From Posidonia oceanica (Eukaryota > Streptophyta > Magnoliopsida > Alismatales > Posidoniaceae), in the NCBI GenBank assembly GCA_037176725.1, contig JAZBRS010000011.1, forward strand, positions 9,548,001-9,612,000: a stretch of 64,000 nucleotides of DNA, read 5' to 3'. The position numbers and the translations under genes are program-made. This document shows, piece by piece, positions 1 through 9,920 of this stretch. How positions within the stretch are numbered: the stretch's first letter is position 1; each line of letters begins with the position of its first letter. A model generated the notes under the pieces. It did no database searches, was not told the origin of the DNA, and worked only from the letters and a program-made list of their open reading frames with translations.

Positions 1-2987
1 TGAGCCGTGACGAACAGGGGTTGATTGTGATTAATCCCTGCCGGAGGCAGCTCATCGCTTGTAAAAGAGATGACCTGGGGCTCCGCAATCATCCCTACCA
101 TGCTCTCCAAGGCTGAAGGCTCAATAGACTGGGACACACGGGTAGCCTGAAACACGCGAAGAAAAGCCTCGCGGTGTTCGGCAGAGGTGTGGATTAGGTC
201 CCAAATGGAAATGTCAGCTTTGACCTTCTTAAGTTGGGAGGTTATGTCTGCCTTGGGTTGGTTCTTTTTGGCAACAGGAGGGGTTGTTTTGGCAGGCTCT
301 AAAGGGGTAGTGGCAGGAAGTTGGGCCGCTACTGGCTGGGTAGGGATTTGGCTTGCTACGGGTTGACTTGAGGTTGGGTCCGCTACGGGTTGGTTAAAGG
401 GTGTGGGCATAGCAGGTTCAGGGTGATTTGGCCTAATCCCCGGTGCTGGGGGCCTGTAGACCCTCCCCAATCGCGTTACTTCCGCACACATTTCTGTGGC
501 GTAGCTGTAAGGGATGCGATGGGTGTCCAGGGTTAAGTCAATAACCACAGGAGCACGTGCTGCGAGCATAGGAGGGGTTACAGGGGGACCTATCGGGTAT
601 TGAGGTCTACCTAGAGGGTATGGTTGTTGGGGTGGGAAGGCTGGGGCTGGTTGAGGTCTGCCTAGAAGGTGTACAGGGGATCCTAGCTGAGGTCGCCCTA
701 AGAGGTGGACAGGGGATCTAGGCTGGGCCCTAGCTAGGAGGTGTACAGGGGATTGAGCCTGAGGAAGCACAGTGGGGGGCACAAAGGGGCGCTCCGGCCT
801 GACACGCGGTTGGATCATGTGAACTCCCGACTCGGAGCCGGCAACTGCCGCAAGATAGAGACGGATAGGGAAAGGCTCGGAGCTATCAAGAATAAGATCA
901 GAAGGGTCTACAACAGAGGTAGTAGGCCCAGAAGGAAAGACAGAATGGATGCCTGAGGTTCCCGCCCCTCCCAGATAAGAGTGCTCCGGTAAGGGCTGGT
1001 GGATGATGCCAGAATGAGGAGGAACAGCTGAATGTGCAGATGCATGTGTGTGTGCTTGAGTGGATGCCTCGTGCGTGTCAATCACAATCGTTCCCGATTC
1101 GATTAGATCCTGAATAGCGTTCCGCAGGGAGTAGCAATTGTCCGTCGAATGCCCGACGCTTCGATGGAAATTGTAGAAGAGGTTCGCCTTAAACCAATGC
1201 GGCAAAGGATTTGGGGGCGGACGAACCTCTGGGAACTTCAGGAGCGATGCAACCTTTGGCAAGATGACCGTGAACGGTTCCACCAGTGGGGCAAATTTCC
1301 GCTTCTCAATGGGTGGCCTTCTTTGCCTCTGGTATGAGCCTTGCTGAACCGGTGTGGTAGGGTAGACCGGTCTAGCGATGGTTGTGATTTGTGGTGTGGG
1401 TGGATTCCTAGGTGCAGGCGCATACACCATCTGAGCTGGGGCAGACCGGGATTGCAAGTGAACAGGCACAACAGGGGAGTCGACGAACGCAACAGCGATT
1501 TTCGACGAGTCCTTCCTCTTCGAGCGGTTGTTGCTGCTGCCGCTGTTGTTGTTGTTGGAGGTGTTGCTGTTGGCACTGTTACTGCTAATCGCGGCCTGCT
1601 TAGCGAACGCAGAGAGAGCCGGGAAGTTGCCACTCCGCAGAGAACTCTCCACGCGCGCTCCAGCTCTGATGAGTGCTGCAAAAGTAGTGACTGGTTGGAT
1701 GCTAAGCAGAGCTCCAAGAGATGGCTGTGCCCCTTTGATGACGATCTCAATAGACTCCTCGTCAGAGGGTCTATCTCGAATCTGAGAGGCAAGGGCGCAC
1801 CAGCGGCCGACGTACTCCCCGAACGGCTCGCTGGGATTCTGCTTGATTGCGATCAAGTCCGCCCGCTTTGGGACTAGATCGAGGTTGAAGGAGTACTGTT
1901 CCAGGAACGCCTGACTAAGGTCGTTCCAAGTCTTGATGGCTAACATATCAAGCGATGTGAACCACTTGAGTGCCGGCCCGGTCAAGCTCTTTTGGAACAG
2001 GCGGATCAGCAACCTCTCGTCAGCCTGAAGCTGAGCGAGATCACCACAATACGCCTTCAGGTGTGCCACGAGGCAGCCCCTACCATTGTATTTCTCGAAG
2101 TCTGGGATTTTGAACTTCGGAGGGAGTACCGCCTCTGGAAAGCAACAGAGGTCCCGAAATTGGTAGGTCTGGTGCTCAGTACCTTGCACTAGTCGTAGTG
2201 CCTTCTCCAAGACGTCCATCCGGTTGTTGATGGGGTCTGGATTTGCTACCATAGGAGAGGGATCGGCAGGGGTAGTGAGCACATACGCCGAATGGGTCGC
2301 ACCTAAGTGCTCCTCCGGATCTACCATAGCGTCGCCTGGTGGAGCAACAGGATGGCCGGCGTATTCGTGCTGGGGAACTGTGTATGCAGGGGTGTATGCA
2401 GGGTGTTGGGCTTGATGCAAAGGGGAAGGGTAGATGCCATGCTGTGCTGTGGGAGGGGTAGGATGCCGGAGCACCAGTTGCTGTACAGGCAGGGTGCCAG
2501 ACAGAGAGCCAGTGAGGTACTGGGCTCTAGCCGGTCCAAAGGACTGACCACCAGGGGGAAGAGGAGCATGCTGTGCTAAGTGTTGTGCAGAAGGAGGCGG
2601 TAAACGGGCCCCCATCGTCGGAACCGTGAGCAGTTGAGACGATGGTCGAGGCGGAGGTGTAGAGGTAGATGCATGAAATGCAGGAACTGGCCTCAAAGGA
2701 ACCTCAGGAATGACAGGAGCACAGGAAGGACGAACCGATAGAGCCATGCCCTGCAGTCTCTGGGCAAGCTCCATCAGGTGTTGGTACTGCGCCTCAGGCG
2801 TCTTGCCAGCGGGAACGCTGAAGTGCAGTGCCGGCGAAGGTTGAGAAGCAAATGGCACAGACACAGACTGTCCGGGAGGAACAGGTTCTACAGTAAAAGT
2901 CGCAGCAGTGGTAGGAGGGATGTCAAAGGCGACGTATCTCTGGGACGGAGGGGGCAATGGTGTCTCCGAAACGCGAGTAACGGTCAT
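1..2987 (-). CDS. gag: gag-protease polyprotein of element A, partial, uninterrupted
   Basis: I translated the minus strand by hand. The frame whose codons occupy plus triplets starting at positions divisible by 3 has no stop from about 3120 down to base 3: 995 codons from the ATG at 2987. Order: proline/glutamine-rich N-terminus; Retrotrans_gag core near residues 335-410 (ALKWFTSLD, then FGEYVGRW); an Asn/Ser run near 465-495; a knuckle-like NFHRSVGHSTDNC near 605-620 whose first Cys is Tyr; three 12-residue SPVHLLGRPQ-type repeats near 740-780; then the segment aligning with the start of D's protease. It should form the particle shell and deliver protease. A conserved upstream start (ATG at 3187, MAQ...) is in another frame, and a TGA at 3065-3067 closes it, so either A carries one frameshift between about 3067 and 3168 or it starts at 2987. 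The end is outside the window. Confidence 0.85.
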   Translation of the reverse strand, partial: MTVTRVSETPLPPPSQRYVAFDIPPTTAATFTVEPVPPGQSVSVPFASQPSPALHFSVPAGKTPEAQYQHLMELAQRLQGMALSVRPSCAPVIPEVPLRPVPAFHASTSTPPPRPSSQLLTVPTMGARLPPPSAQHLAQHAPLPPGGQSFGPARAQYLTGSLSGTLPVQQLVLRHPTPPTAQHGIYPSPLHQAQHPAYTPAYTVPQHEYAGHPVAPPGDAMVDPEEHLGATHSAYVLTTPADPSPMVANPDPINNRMDVLEKALRLVQGTEHQTYQFRDLCCFPEAVLPPKFKIPDFEKYNGRGCLVAHLKAYCGDLAQLQADERLLIRLFQKSLTGPALKWFTSLDMLAIKTWNDLSQAFLEQYSFNLDLVPKRADLIAIKQNPSEPFGEYVGRWCALASQIRDRPSDEESIEIVIKGAQPSLGALLSIQPVTTFAALIRAGARVESSLRSGNFPALSAFAKQAAISSNSANSNTSNNNNSGSSNNRSKRKDSSKIAVAFVDSPVVPVHLQSRSAPAQMVYAPAPRNPPTPQITTIARPVYPTTPVQQGSYQRQRRPPIEKRKFAPLVEPFTVILPKVASLLKFPEVRPPPNPLPHWFKANLFYNFHRSVGHSTDNCYSLRNAIQDLIESGTIVIDTHEASTQAHTHASAHSAVPPHSGIIHQPLPEHSYLGGAGTSGIHSVFPSGPTTSVVDPSDLILDSSEPFPIRLYLAAVAGSESGVHMIQPRVRPERPFVPPTVLPQAQSPVHLLARAQPRSPVHLLGRPQLGSPVHLLGRPQPAPAFPPQQPYPLGRPQYPIGPPVTPPMLAARAPVVIDLTLDTHRIPYSYATEMCAEVTRLGRVYRPPAPGIRPNHPEPAMPTPFNQPVADPTSSQPVASQIPTQPVAAQLPATTPLEPAKTTPPVAKKNQPKADITSQLKKVKADISIWDLIHTSAEHREAFLRVFQATRVSQSIEPSALESMVGMIAEPQVISFTSDELPPAGINHNQPLFVTA

Positions 2988-3187
2988 CAAGGTAGACTCG
3001 GCGACCGGATCCGGAGGGAGAGATGCTTGCCACTGTCTCGGAACATACTGAGATCCTAGAGGCGTCAGTGGGGAAACCCTGGCATCTGAGGGGGAACGAA
3101 AGGGACAGAAGGAGCTACCGAAGGGGCCGGAATGGAAACACCCTCCGTGACAGGAGTAAAGAGAGGCTCACTGACGTACTGGGCCAT

Positions 3188-4498
3188 TGCTGACCTAGAG
3201 CGCGTGAGAATAGGGCTGCGATGGGTATGCAAACGGCGATTCCTAATAGGAGCTATCGTCGCAAGTGCGGATAGCTCAGAAGGGGAATGGTCGTGAACAA
3301 GGTCGTAACAGGGGTGTCAGAAAGGGTCGGTACTCAAGCTCCAGCAAGGCGAACTCGTTTACCGATCACTGCTGACACAAACAGAAGGAAACAGGAATTA
3401 GAAATTGAAAGACAGATGCAAATGAGTTAAGTTAGATGGCATGAATGATATGTATGCCTTCTAGTATGCCCCCCTTACCTACCTAGTGTATCTTAGCAGG
3501 TGATCTACTTCGGGTATCCCTAGGTGTACGGGTCACCGACTCAGGTCAGAAAAGTGGGTTCCCTGCCTAACTCCTGGCCCAGAGCTCAGGTAATGACAGG
3601 GTGGTGCGTTGGTGGCCTCAACCCCGCCAAGGCGTGGGTAGTACCCTCTACTAACACCGACACGACCCCTGAACAAAGGGGGGACAGACCGACTGACTTG
3701 CGCCATACCCAAAGCAGTGGAACAAGAGGCCGGGACTATCCTTCGCAGACTAATAGGTGGACTCAGATGAGAAGATGCATGCCTTATATGATGCTTATGC
3801 AAATGATTAAAGTCTTTTATCTTGCGCATTTTATTAACCCAAGGGGGTGAAGGATTGTTTGAAGTCTCTAGTTGCTCCTAGAAGTTCTTTTTACTTGCCA
3901 TTTTTAGTTAACCACGGGGAGAGCAAACAAGTCTCTACTATCCTAGGTATGGCATGTGCGAAAGGGAAGAAAATCAGTCAAATATGGCAGACAAACAACA
4001 TACAATACGGCAAAAGGCAAGTGCATGGCATGTGCGGGTGTTTGTGAGCATGATAGTGAAGAGAAAGCGTTCACCATGTCAAAAGGCATGTATACAGGGT
4101 ATGTGCGTGCGTAGTGACATAGCAAATGTGTAAAAAGAAGCACTCATCATTCAAAAAGCATATATCGTTGCCGAACAAGTATGTAGACATGTATTGTGCA
4201 AGAAATAAAGCAACGACAAGCAAGCAAGATAAAGAAGGTAAAGACAGGTAAGCCGTAAAGCAAATAAGAGCAGAAGCAAGGAAACAAACAAGTAAACAAG
4301 CAATAGAGGCAAAGTAGAGCAAAACAGAGCACAAACCAAGGCAAAGGAGGTGCAAAACCTAAGCGGAGTAGCCACGTGGCGACTCGCTAAGAGTTTGCAC
4401 AGAAAAGCGAGCAAAACAGGCAAAGAAGGCACAAAAGGCAAACAAAGCTGCAAAACAGGCGAGCGAAAAAGTCAGGAACGAAAGCCGGAGTCTGCCAT
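3188..4498 (-). other. untranslated leader of element A
   Basis: The region between primer site and gag has no convincing gene. Bases 3590-3790 hold a block recognisable in the leaders of B (30868-31060), G (42731-42915) and H (52327-52515), including the plus-strand words GGTGGTGCGTTGG, CCGACACGACCCC and GGTGGACTCAG. Conservation among families with unrelated LTR bodies suggests a functional leader, for example for packaging; that is inference. Bases 4190-4480 are an A-rich run of AGCAAACAA-like words. Confidence 0.6.
4357..4374 (-). repeat. extra primer-site-like copy in leader A
   Basis: AAGCGGAGTAGCCA repeats the primer-site core 142 bp from the real site (4499-4516), within a duplicated segment that also repeats the A-rich spacer. 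It has one mismatch in the first nine bases of TGGCGACTC. Confidence 0.6.
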
Positions 4499-4516
4499 TC
4501 CCCAGCGGAGTCGCCA
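4499..4516 (-). promoter_or_regulatory. primer-binding site of element A
   Basis: On the minus strand TGGCGACTCCGCTGGGGA lies one base from the LTR end (CA at 4518-4519). TGGCGACTC-type sites are used by Ogre-like Tat elements and are assigned there to a tRNA-Arg 3' end; the tRNA assignment is from family knowledge, not checked here. Confidence 0.8.
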
Positions 4517-4637
4517 CTGTAGTAATTCCAATCAGAATCAGGCTTACTATTAGCGGCTAAGTCCGAGGAGGAGGGCTCAACTCGAAAACACTTAAAACAG
4601 AGGAGAAAAGATAAGAAAAGAAGAAGATAAGACAATT

Positions 4638-4648
4638 CAGAGTCGCCA
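4638..4648 (-). repeat. primer-site-like word inside the LTR of A
   Basis: CAGAGTCGCCA (minus TGGCGACTCTG) lies 132 bp inside the LTR. Equivalent copies occur in the LTRs of B, G/H and H, and, with the other primer sequence, of C. Confidence 0.65.
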
Positions 4649-5179
4649 CCGTGTCTATTATCGGGAGACAAGGAAAATCGGGGGAAATGCGTGAGTTAAC
4701 ACGCAAAACCAAGCAAAAGATGTAATGCAAAGCAATGCAAAAGAAAACAAATGTAAATGAATGCAAATGAGATTACTCATGCCTAAGATAAGGGCAATAT
4801 GGTCATTGCGGGCCAAAAGACTGGACAAGGACTCCTGTTACGTGCAGGGAAGGAGTCAGGCACCCCCGACACACCCGAGAATCGGTCTTTCTAGGCTTAC
4901 GCTCGCATACGCAGGGATATGCAGGTTTGAATGCCTAAATGCCAATGAATGCCAGAATGAATGCTCATAGGTGTGCTCTAAGTGGCGGGATGCAATGCAG
5001 GAAAGTAAACGTGCAGTATAAGTGCTCAGCAGCGCTGTCTGTGTTCCGAACCGGGCGAAACCTAGCTCGTGAGAACTCCAAGCAGTAAGCATCACTACCC
5101 TATATGCAAATGCAAGCGAAAAAGAAAAACGACGGTAAAACCAAGCAATGCAGGAGACATGCAAGAGAAAACGGCGTAA

Positions 5180-5545
5180 AACACGCGAAACAATACAAGA
5201 AACGAGAGCGGCACGCGAAACGGTGCAAGAAAACAAGATCGACACGCAAGACGGTGCGAGAAGGCAAAGGGGCACATAAAACGATGCAAGAAAGCAAAGC
5301 GGCACGCGAAACGGTGCAGAAAACAAAGCAGGCACGCGAAACGGTGCCAGAAAACAAGGCGGGCACGCAAAACAGTGCCAAAAACAAAGCGGGCACGCAA
5401 AACGGTGCCAAAAGCAAAGCAGGCACGCAAAACGGTGCCAAAAGTAGAGCGGGCACGCGAAACGGTGCCAAGACAGAGCGGGCATGCGAAACGGTGCCAA
5501 AAAAACGAAGCAGGCACGCAAAACGGTGCCAAAAGCAAAGCAGAG
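5180..5545. repeat. tandem array of about 33-bp units in LTR A
   Basis: About eleven imperfect copies of a unit containing GGCACGCAAAACGGTGCC, itself a dyad with arms GGCAC and GTGCC. LTR B has a decayed equivalent at 32900-33140. The long Lys/Arg-rich frame across it (5104-5691, plus) is a by-product of the repeat. Confidence 0.8.
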
Positions 5546-5741
5546 TAAAACATCGACAAAGCCATGCAGATGCAAATGCAAAGAGAGAGGACAAGAGAAG
5601 CGAAAGGAGAAGCAAACAGTGCGTGTGTGAGAACAGACACTGTTTAAGGGCCGCGCAGAGTAGGTGTAAAGATCTACAATGGGGAAAATAAGCAAGTGGA
5701 AGGATCACCTCCATTTTGTAACTGTTTCCCACTAAACCGTC

Positions 5742-5793
5742 CCACGATATTTCTCGCACGCTGCCCAAAGCTCGCAGTGCGATCAGATCGTGG
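5742..5793. other. conserved two-stem hairpin in LTR A
   Basis: CCACGAT pairs with ATCGTGG and, inside, TCGCAC with GTGCGA, around a loop GCTGCCCAAAGCTCGCA. The same fold occurs in B at 33361-33412, 31750-31798 and 32266-32305 with different but complementary stem bases. Confidence 0.7.
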
Positions 5794-8039
5794 AAAAGGG
5801 GGAAGAAAGTTGTAATTGGCAGTTAATCCAGGGGAAACACAACACAAAGCACTTGGGAATACGCGAAAAAGGGGAGCAGAGCTGATAGATAAGAAGAGGA
5901 AGTCCTATTCTACATGTTCGAGGAAACAGAAAGCGAAAACGATGCATGCAATGCAAATGGTGTGCAAATGAATGCTGTGCAGGGGTTCAGGAGAACTTAC
6001 CTGGGAAATCTGAAGCCTGATCTGAGATCTGCTTGGTCCATGCTGAAGAGCGCTCCGCCGGGGTCGTCCAGGTAGCTTGGTTGAGAAGATCCAACGGTCG
6101 GATCGGAAGATATCCCAGCTTCAAGGCAGAGGGGTCAGAACAGGAGAGAAGAATGGATCTAAGTGTAAAGAAGGTCCTAGGGGTGTGCAAAACAGGTCCT
6201 CCCCTGTGAATGGGAGCTAAGAGTGTTTAAGTGTGTGCAAGGATGCCAGAATGCAAGAACGTATGAATGCAATGCATGCAAAATGCAAGAAAAGACCTAA
6301 GGATGATTTTTCAGAAAATTGGGGACTTAAATGCAATTTTTGAAAAAATGGGGGTCTAAATGCAAAGATTTTGAAAAGTTCGGGGCTTTTTATGCAAGGT
6401 TTTTTGGAAATTGGGGGGTCTAAATGTAATTTTGCAAGATGCATGGTTAAAATGCGACCTAATAAGGTAAACATGCATTGAAATAAGCTTTGCAATCATA
6501 TGGAGGATCTGTATGCAATTTTAAAACATGCAAGGGTTGAAATGCAATTTTTGTAAGAAAAATGCAAGCTAAATGCATGTTGTGCATTATGCAGAGGACC
6601 TATGTGCAAAAATCAGGAAACAAGGGCTAAAAATGCAATGCAATAAAGAAAAGATGAAAATAAATGCATAAGTTAACAGAACAGAGGACTAAAATGCAAA
6701 TGAAAGAAATAACAGATATTTTACGCAATGTAATATAGTTTTAAATCGAATTTGAATCCAACTTAAATCAGCACAGGACCTAAATGCAATAAAAGAAAAT
6801 TAACTAACTTTATTTCAATGCAACCATTCAAACCATATTCAAGTTTTAAAACAAAAAAAATATTGCTACAATAGGTTCTTCCTCCTTCCTCCCGCGTGCA
6901 CAGGCACAGTGCCTGGCGGTGGGGCAGCGGCGGAACGGCGGCGGCTCGCGGCGGTGGGGCAGTGCGGAGGCGGCTGGTGGCGATCTGGGCGCATGGGGGC
7001 GTAGCTTGGAGGCTGGCGGAGGCGATGCGGGGGCTCGGAGACGGCAGCGCGCGGCAGCGGCGGCGGAAATGGCCGGCGGAGCTGGCAACTCCGGCGAGGC
7101 CTAGAAGGCAGCACGAAGCACGAAAAAATTTGCAAAAATAGGCGAAATGACCATATTCACACAATGAACGCAGTGGCATAGAGAGTTACCTGTTACGTTG
7201 GCTGGATCGCGCCCCCGACGTCAGTGGGTTGTGGCCGGCCGGAGGAGGACGGTGGCGGCGCTTGGAGGAGCCTAGGAGTCGCTACGAGGTACCGGCGCGC
7301 TCCACGCGTGCTGGGGAAGCTCCCGGTGCGCTCAAAAGTTGGTTTCGCTCACCAGAGAGTGGACTTGGATTTTTGGGTGGGTTCTGTTGGGGCTGAGGTT
7401 GTTGGGACTGTTGGCGGCGTTCCAGGCCGAAGTGGAGGTATGGGTGGCTAGGTAGTTGCCTAGGGAGCGTGTGGGAAGAAGCGGAAGTGAATTCCACTAA
7501 GTGTGGAGGGAGTTCTGGATGTTTGAAGATTTCGGGCAGAAATGGGACCCAAGTGTTTGTAGTGGAATGCGGTGGCTATGGAGGTTTCGTGGTGAGATCT
7601 TGGGTGTTCTGTGAAGGTGGGGTTCTGGTGAATCCAAGTGCCAAGTTTGGGGATTTTAGGAGGCTCGTAGTGGTGGGTTTGCAATGAAGAAGGTGGTTCT
7701 GATGGAGTTGGGTGCTGAAGCTTTTCAGAGGCTATTTAAGGGGTGATTTCGTGGTGGTTTCTGGCTCTGGAAGTGGGGAAGGGAAGCTGGAGATTCTGGG
7801 CTTGAGGGTGTATGAGCATCTGCTAGTTTGAATCCAATTTTTTTGGTTTTTTGTCCTCCCTTCTTTCCACTGATTTTTCTGATCAGAGGGAGGAAGAATG
7901 GGTCCTGGTCATTGGGTGGCAGGGCATGGGAGTGATGGAGGGCTGGTCTGGTGGCCACAGGGTATGGTGGGCGGTCGGGAAGTCCATGGTGGTGTCAAGC
8001 GAGGTTTGAAAAGAGAGGAGAAGGTTCTGTCATTTGCAT

Positions 8040-9840
8040 CCTTAGAGAGAGGGAGAAGAATGGAAGAAGAAGAAGAGAAGGAGGGAAGGAGGAGGGGAAT
8101 TCGTGCATGGGCTGTGGGCTTGTGGAAAAAAGAAATAAAGAAAGAAGGAAGGAAGGAGGGGAAGAGTTGGGTCAGATGGGCTGGACCAAAAGAAGAAGAG
8201 ATAGAAAAGAAAGGGAAGAAGGAAGGAAAAGAAAGAAAGAGGAGAAAGAAGAAGGATAAAAAAGAATAAAATAAAATAAAATAAAATGGGAATAAAATTA
8301 AAAAGACTTTAAGGTGATTGCCCAAGTTAGGATTTTTAGATTAGGTTTTTTAATGGTTGTTTTTAATTAGGATTTTAAGTTGTCTTTTAATTTGCTTCTT
8401 GATCTTGTTTTAAATATTTGTTAAAATTTTTCATTGTTTCTAGTTAGGTTTTTTCTTATTAAGTTTTCCTTGTTGAGCCGGGATTTTAATTAGGATTTTA
8501 AATGGGTTGTTTTTAAATTAATTAGGGTGAGTTTTAGATTTTTGATTTTAGTCCTTTAGGGTTTCAAGTCTTCTTTTAAATTTGATTTTGTTTGTTAGAT
8601 TCTTTTAATATATATTTTCTTAGTTAAGTTTTCCTTGTTAGGTTTCTAATTAAGTGTTTTCTTCTAATTTTGATTGTTTGTTCTTTTCTTTTTAATTTAG
8701 TTTTCAAATTGTTTTTTTTTTTAGAATTGTTAAGTTAAGTTTTCCCCCTTTTTTTTGATTACTTGCCTTAGCATTTTAAGTTGTTCTCTTTCTTTCTAGG
8801 ATTTGTTTTTTGATTGTTCTCAGTAGGGTTTTTTACTCTGGCTTGTTTTGATTATATTTTGGTTTTTTTCTCTGATTTTTTAGCATTTTCTTTTGTTTGT
8901 TTTGTATTTTTTAGATTACATTCTCAATTTCCTTTTTAATTGGATTTAGTTAGGTTTTTGTTTTTGATTGTTTGTCTAAGTTTTTAATTATTTATTTTTA
9001 GGATTTTGACTTGTTTCTCTTTTGTTTTAGAGTTTTAAATGTTTTTAAAGGTTTTTTAGGGGTTTAGTAAGAGAGGAGAAGAGGAAATTAGAAAGGAGAG
9101 GAAAAGGGAGAAATGGAGGGATAAATAGGAAAGAGAGGAGTTGAAGGAAAATAATTTTTTGAAAATCAAAGAAAATGGTAAAAATAAGATAAAAATAGGA
9201 ATAAGATTGAGAACAGATAGGAGCACAAGGGGGGCCCACAGCTAGACAAAAAAGAGGGAGAAAAGGAGGTGAAAAGAAGGAGGATAATCAGGAGAGAGAG
9301 AGGAGAGAGAAAAGAATAATCTAGGAGAGAGAAAAGGATAATTTGGGTAAAAGGAGGGTTTAAAGATTTCGAAAAGGGGTGAATTTTGGTGGGTGTGTAG
9401 TCTAGGGTCTCCAGTCTTCGTCCCAAGGTTTCGGTTTAGTTTTGAGAAAGTTTTGGAGGGGTTTTGAGGTGTAGAAAAAGGGTAGTTTTGCCTAACTTTT
9501 CTGGGGTTTTTGGGAGTAGTTTTGGTTTGAAAGTTTCTAGGATTTTTGGTGGGTTTGTTAAGTCAGGGATGGTGAGTTCTCCTATAGTTTTTGGTTAGTT
9601 TTTGGGCTTGGGAAAGGGGTGTGATTCTAGGTTAAGTTTAGGCTGGTTTTGGAGGGAAAGAGAAAGGGAGAGGTGTGGATTTGGACCTGCATTTGGATGG
9701 TTTGAGGGTAAGGTCTTGGATGGTTTCAGGGTAAGGTTTTGAGAGGGTTTTGGGGTGGTTCTCTGGGTTAGAAAATGGGTGTAGTTCTAGATTTGGTTTT
9801 GAGGTTTAAAGTGGGGTTTTGATTTGAAAGGAAGGGCGAA
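8040..9840. other. strand-asymmetric low-complexity zones in LTR A
   Basis: The plus strand is almost purely A/G at 8040-8260, has an (AAAAT)n run near 8265-8287, is T-rich to about 9050, then G/A-rich again with GAGAGAGAAAAGGATAAT-type repeats. No gene is visible. LTR B keeps the same succession at 36650-37800. Confidence 0.7.
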
Positions 9841-9920
9841 GAGAAAGGTGTAATTTTGGGTTTTTTCCTAGCCGCCAGGGAGATCCGCCAATTTAGCCTT
9901 GTCGAAATGGGGTGTCAACA

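Larger units (their letters stand above)
1..9920 (-). mobile_element. Tat-clade LTR retrotransposon A (5' half)
   Basis: Read on the minus strand: 5' LTR (4518-9920), primer-binding site, 1.3 kb leader, then a long gag-pro frame leaving the window at base 1. The LTR begins with TGTTGACACCCC, the start also seen in B, G and H. Right of the LTR the sequence switches at 9921 to a plus-strand relative of the same family (D), so A inserted into D. Its other end, and so its target duplication and pol, lie outside the window. The open frame makes A one of the youngest and possibly an intact element here. Confidence 0.9.
4518..9920 (-). repeat. 5' LTR of element A, 5.4 kb
   Basis: Bounded by TG (9919-9920, minus strand TGTTGACACCCC) and CA (4518-4519) next to the primer site; 5403 bp, typical of Ogre-size LTRs. 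It is patchwork: a U5 block at 4790-4915 shared by all TGTTGACACC elements here, a 33-bp tandem array (5180-5545), a hairpin (5742-5793), a degenerate zone of AATGCAA words (6230-6790), a very GC-rich zone (6890-7110), a purine-rich zone (8040-8290), a T-rich zone (8290-9060), and GGAGAGAGAAAAGGATAAT-type repeats near 9290-9350. The same order occurs in B. ATTTAAGG at 7733-7740 is a weak minus-strand TATA candidate. Open frames inside are low complexity; I see no gene. Confidence 0.85.

Noticed and set aside
1238..1877. Frames of up to 184 residues near 1.2-1.9 kb on both strands
   Set aside because: Shadows of the true minus-strand gag-pro frame of A.
5180..5545. Regular direct repeats resembling a CRISPR array
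   Set aside because: Plant LTR context, spacers are also repeats, no cas genes; it is a tandem minisatellite.
5104..5691. 195-residue Lys/Arg-rich open frame and the overlapping Cys/Phe-rich minus frames (up to 279 residues)
   Set aside because: They arise from the 33-bp tandem array in LTR A; no domain, and B's equivalent region does not preserve them.
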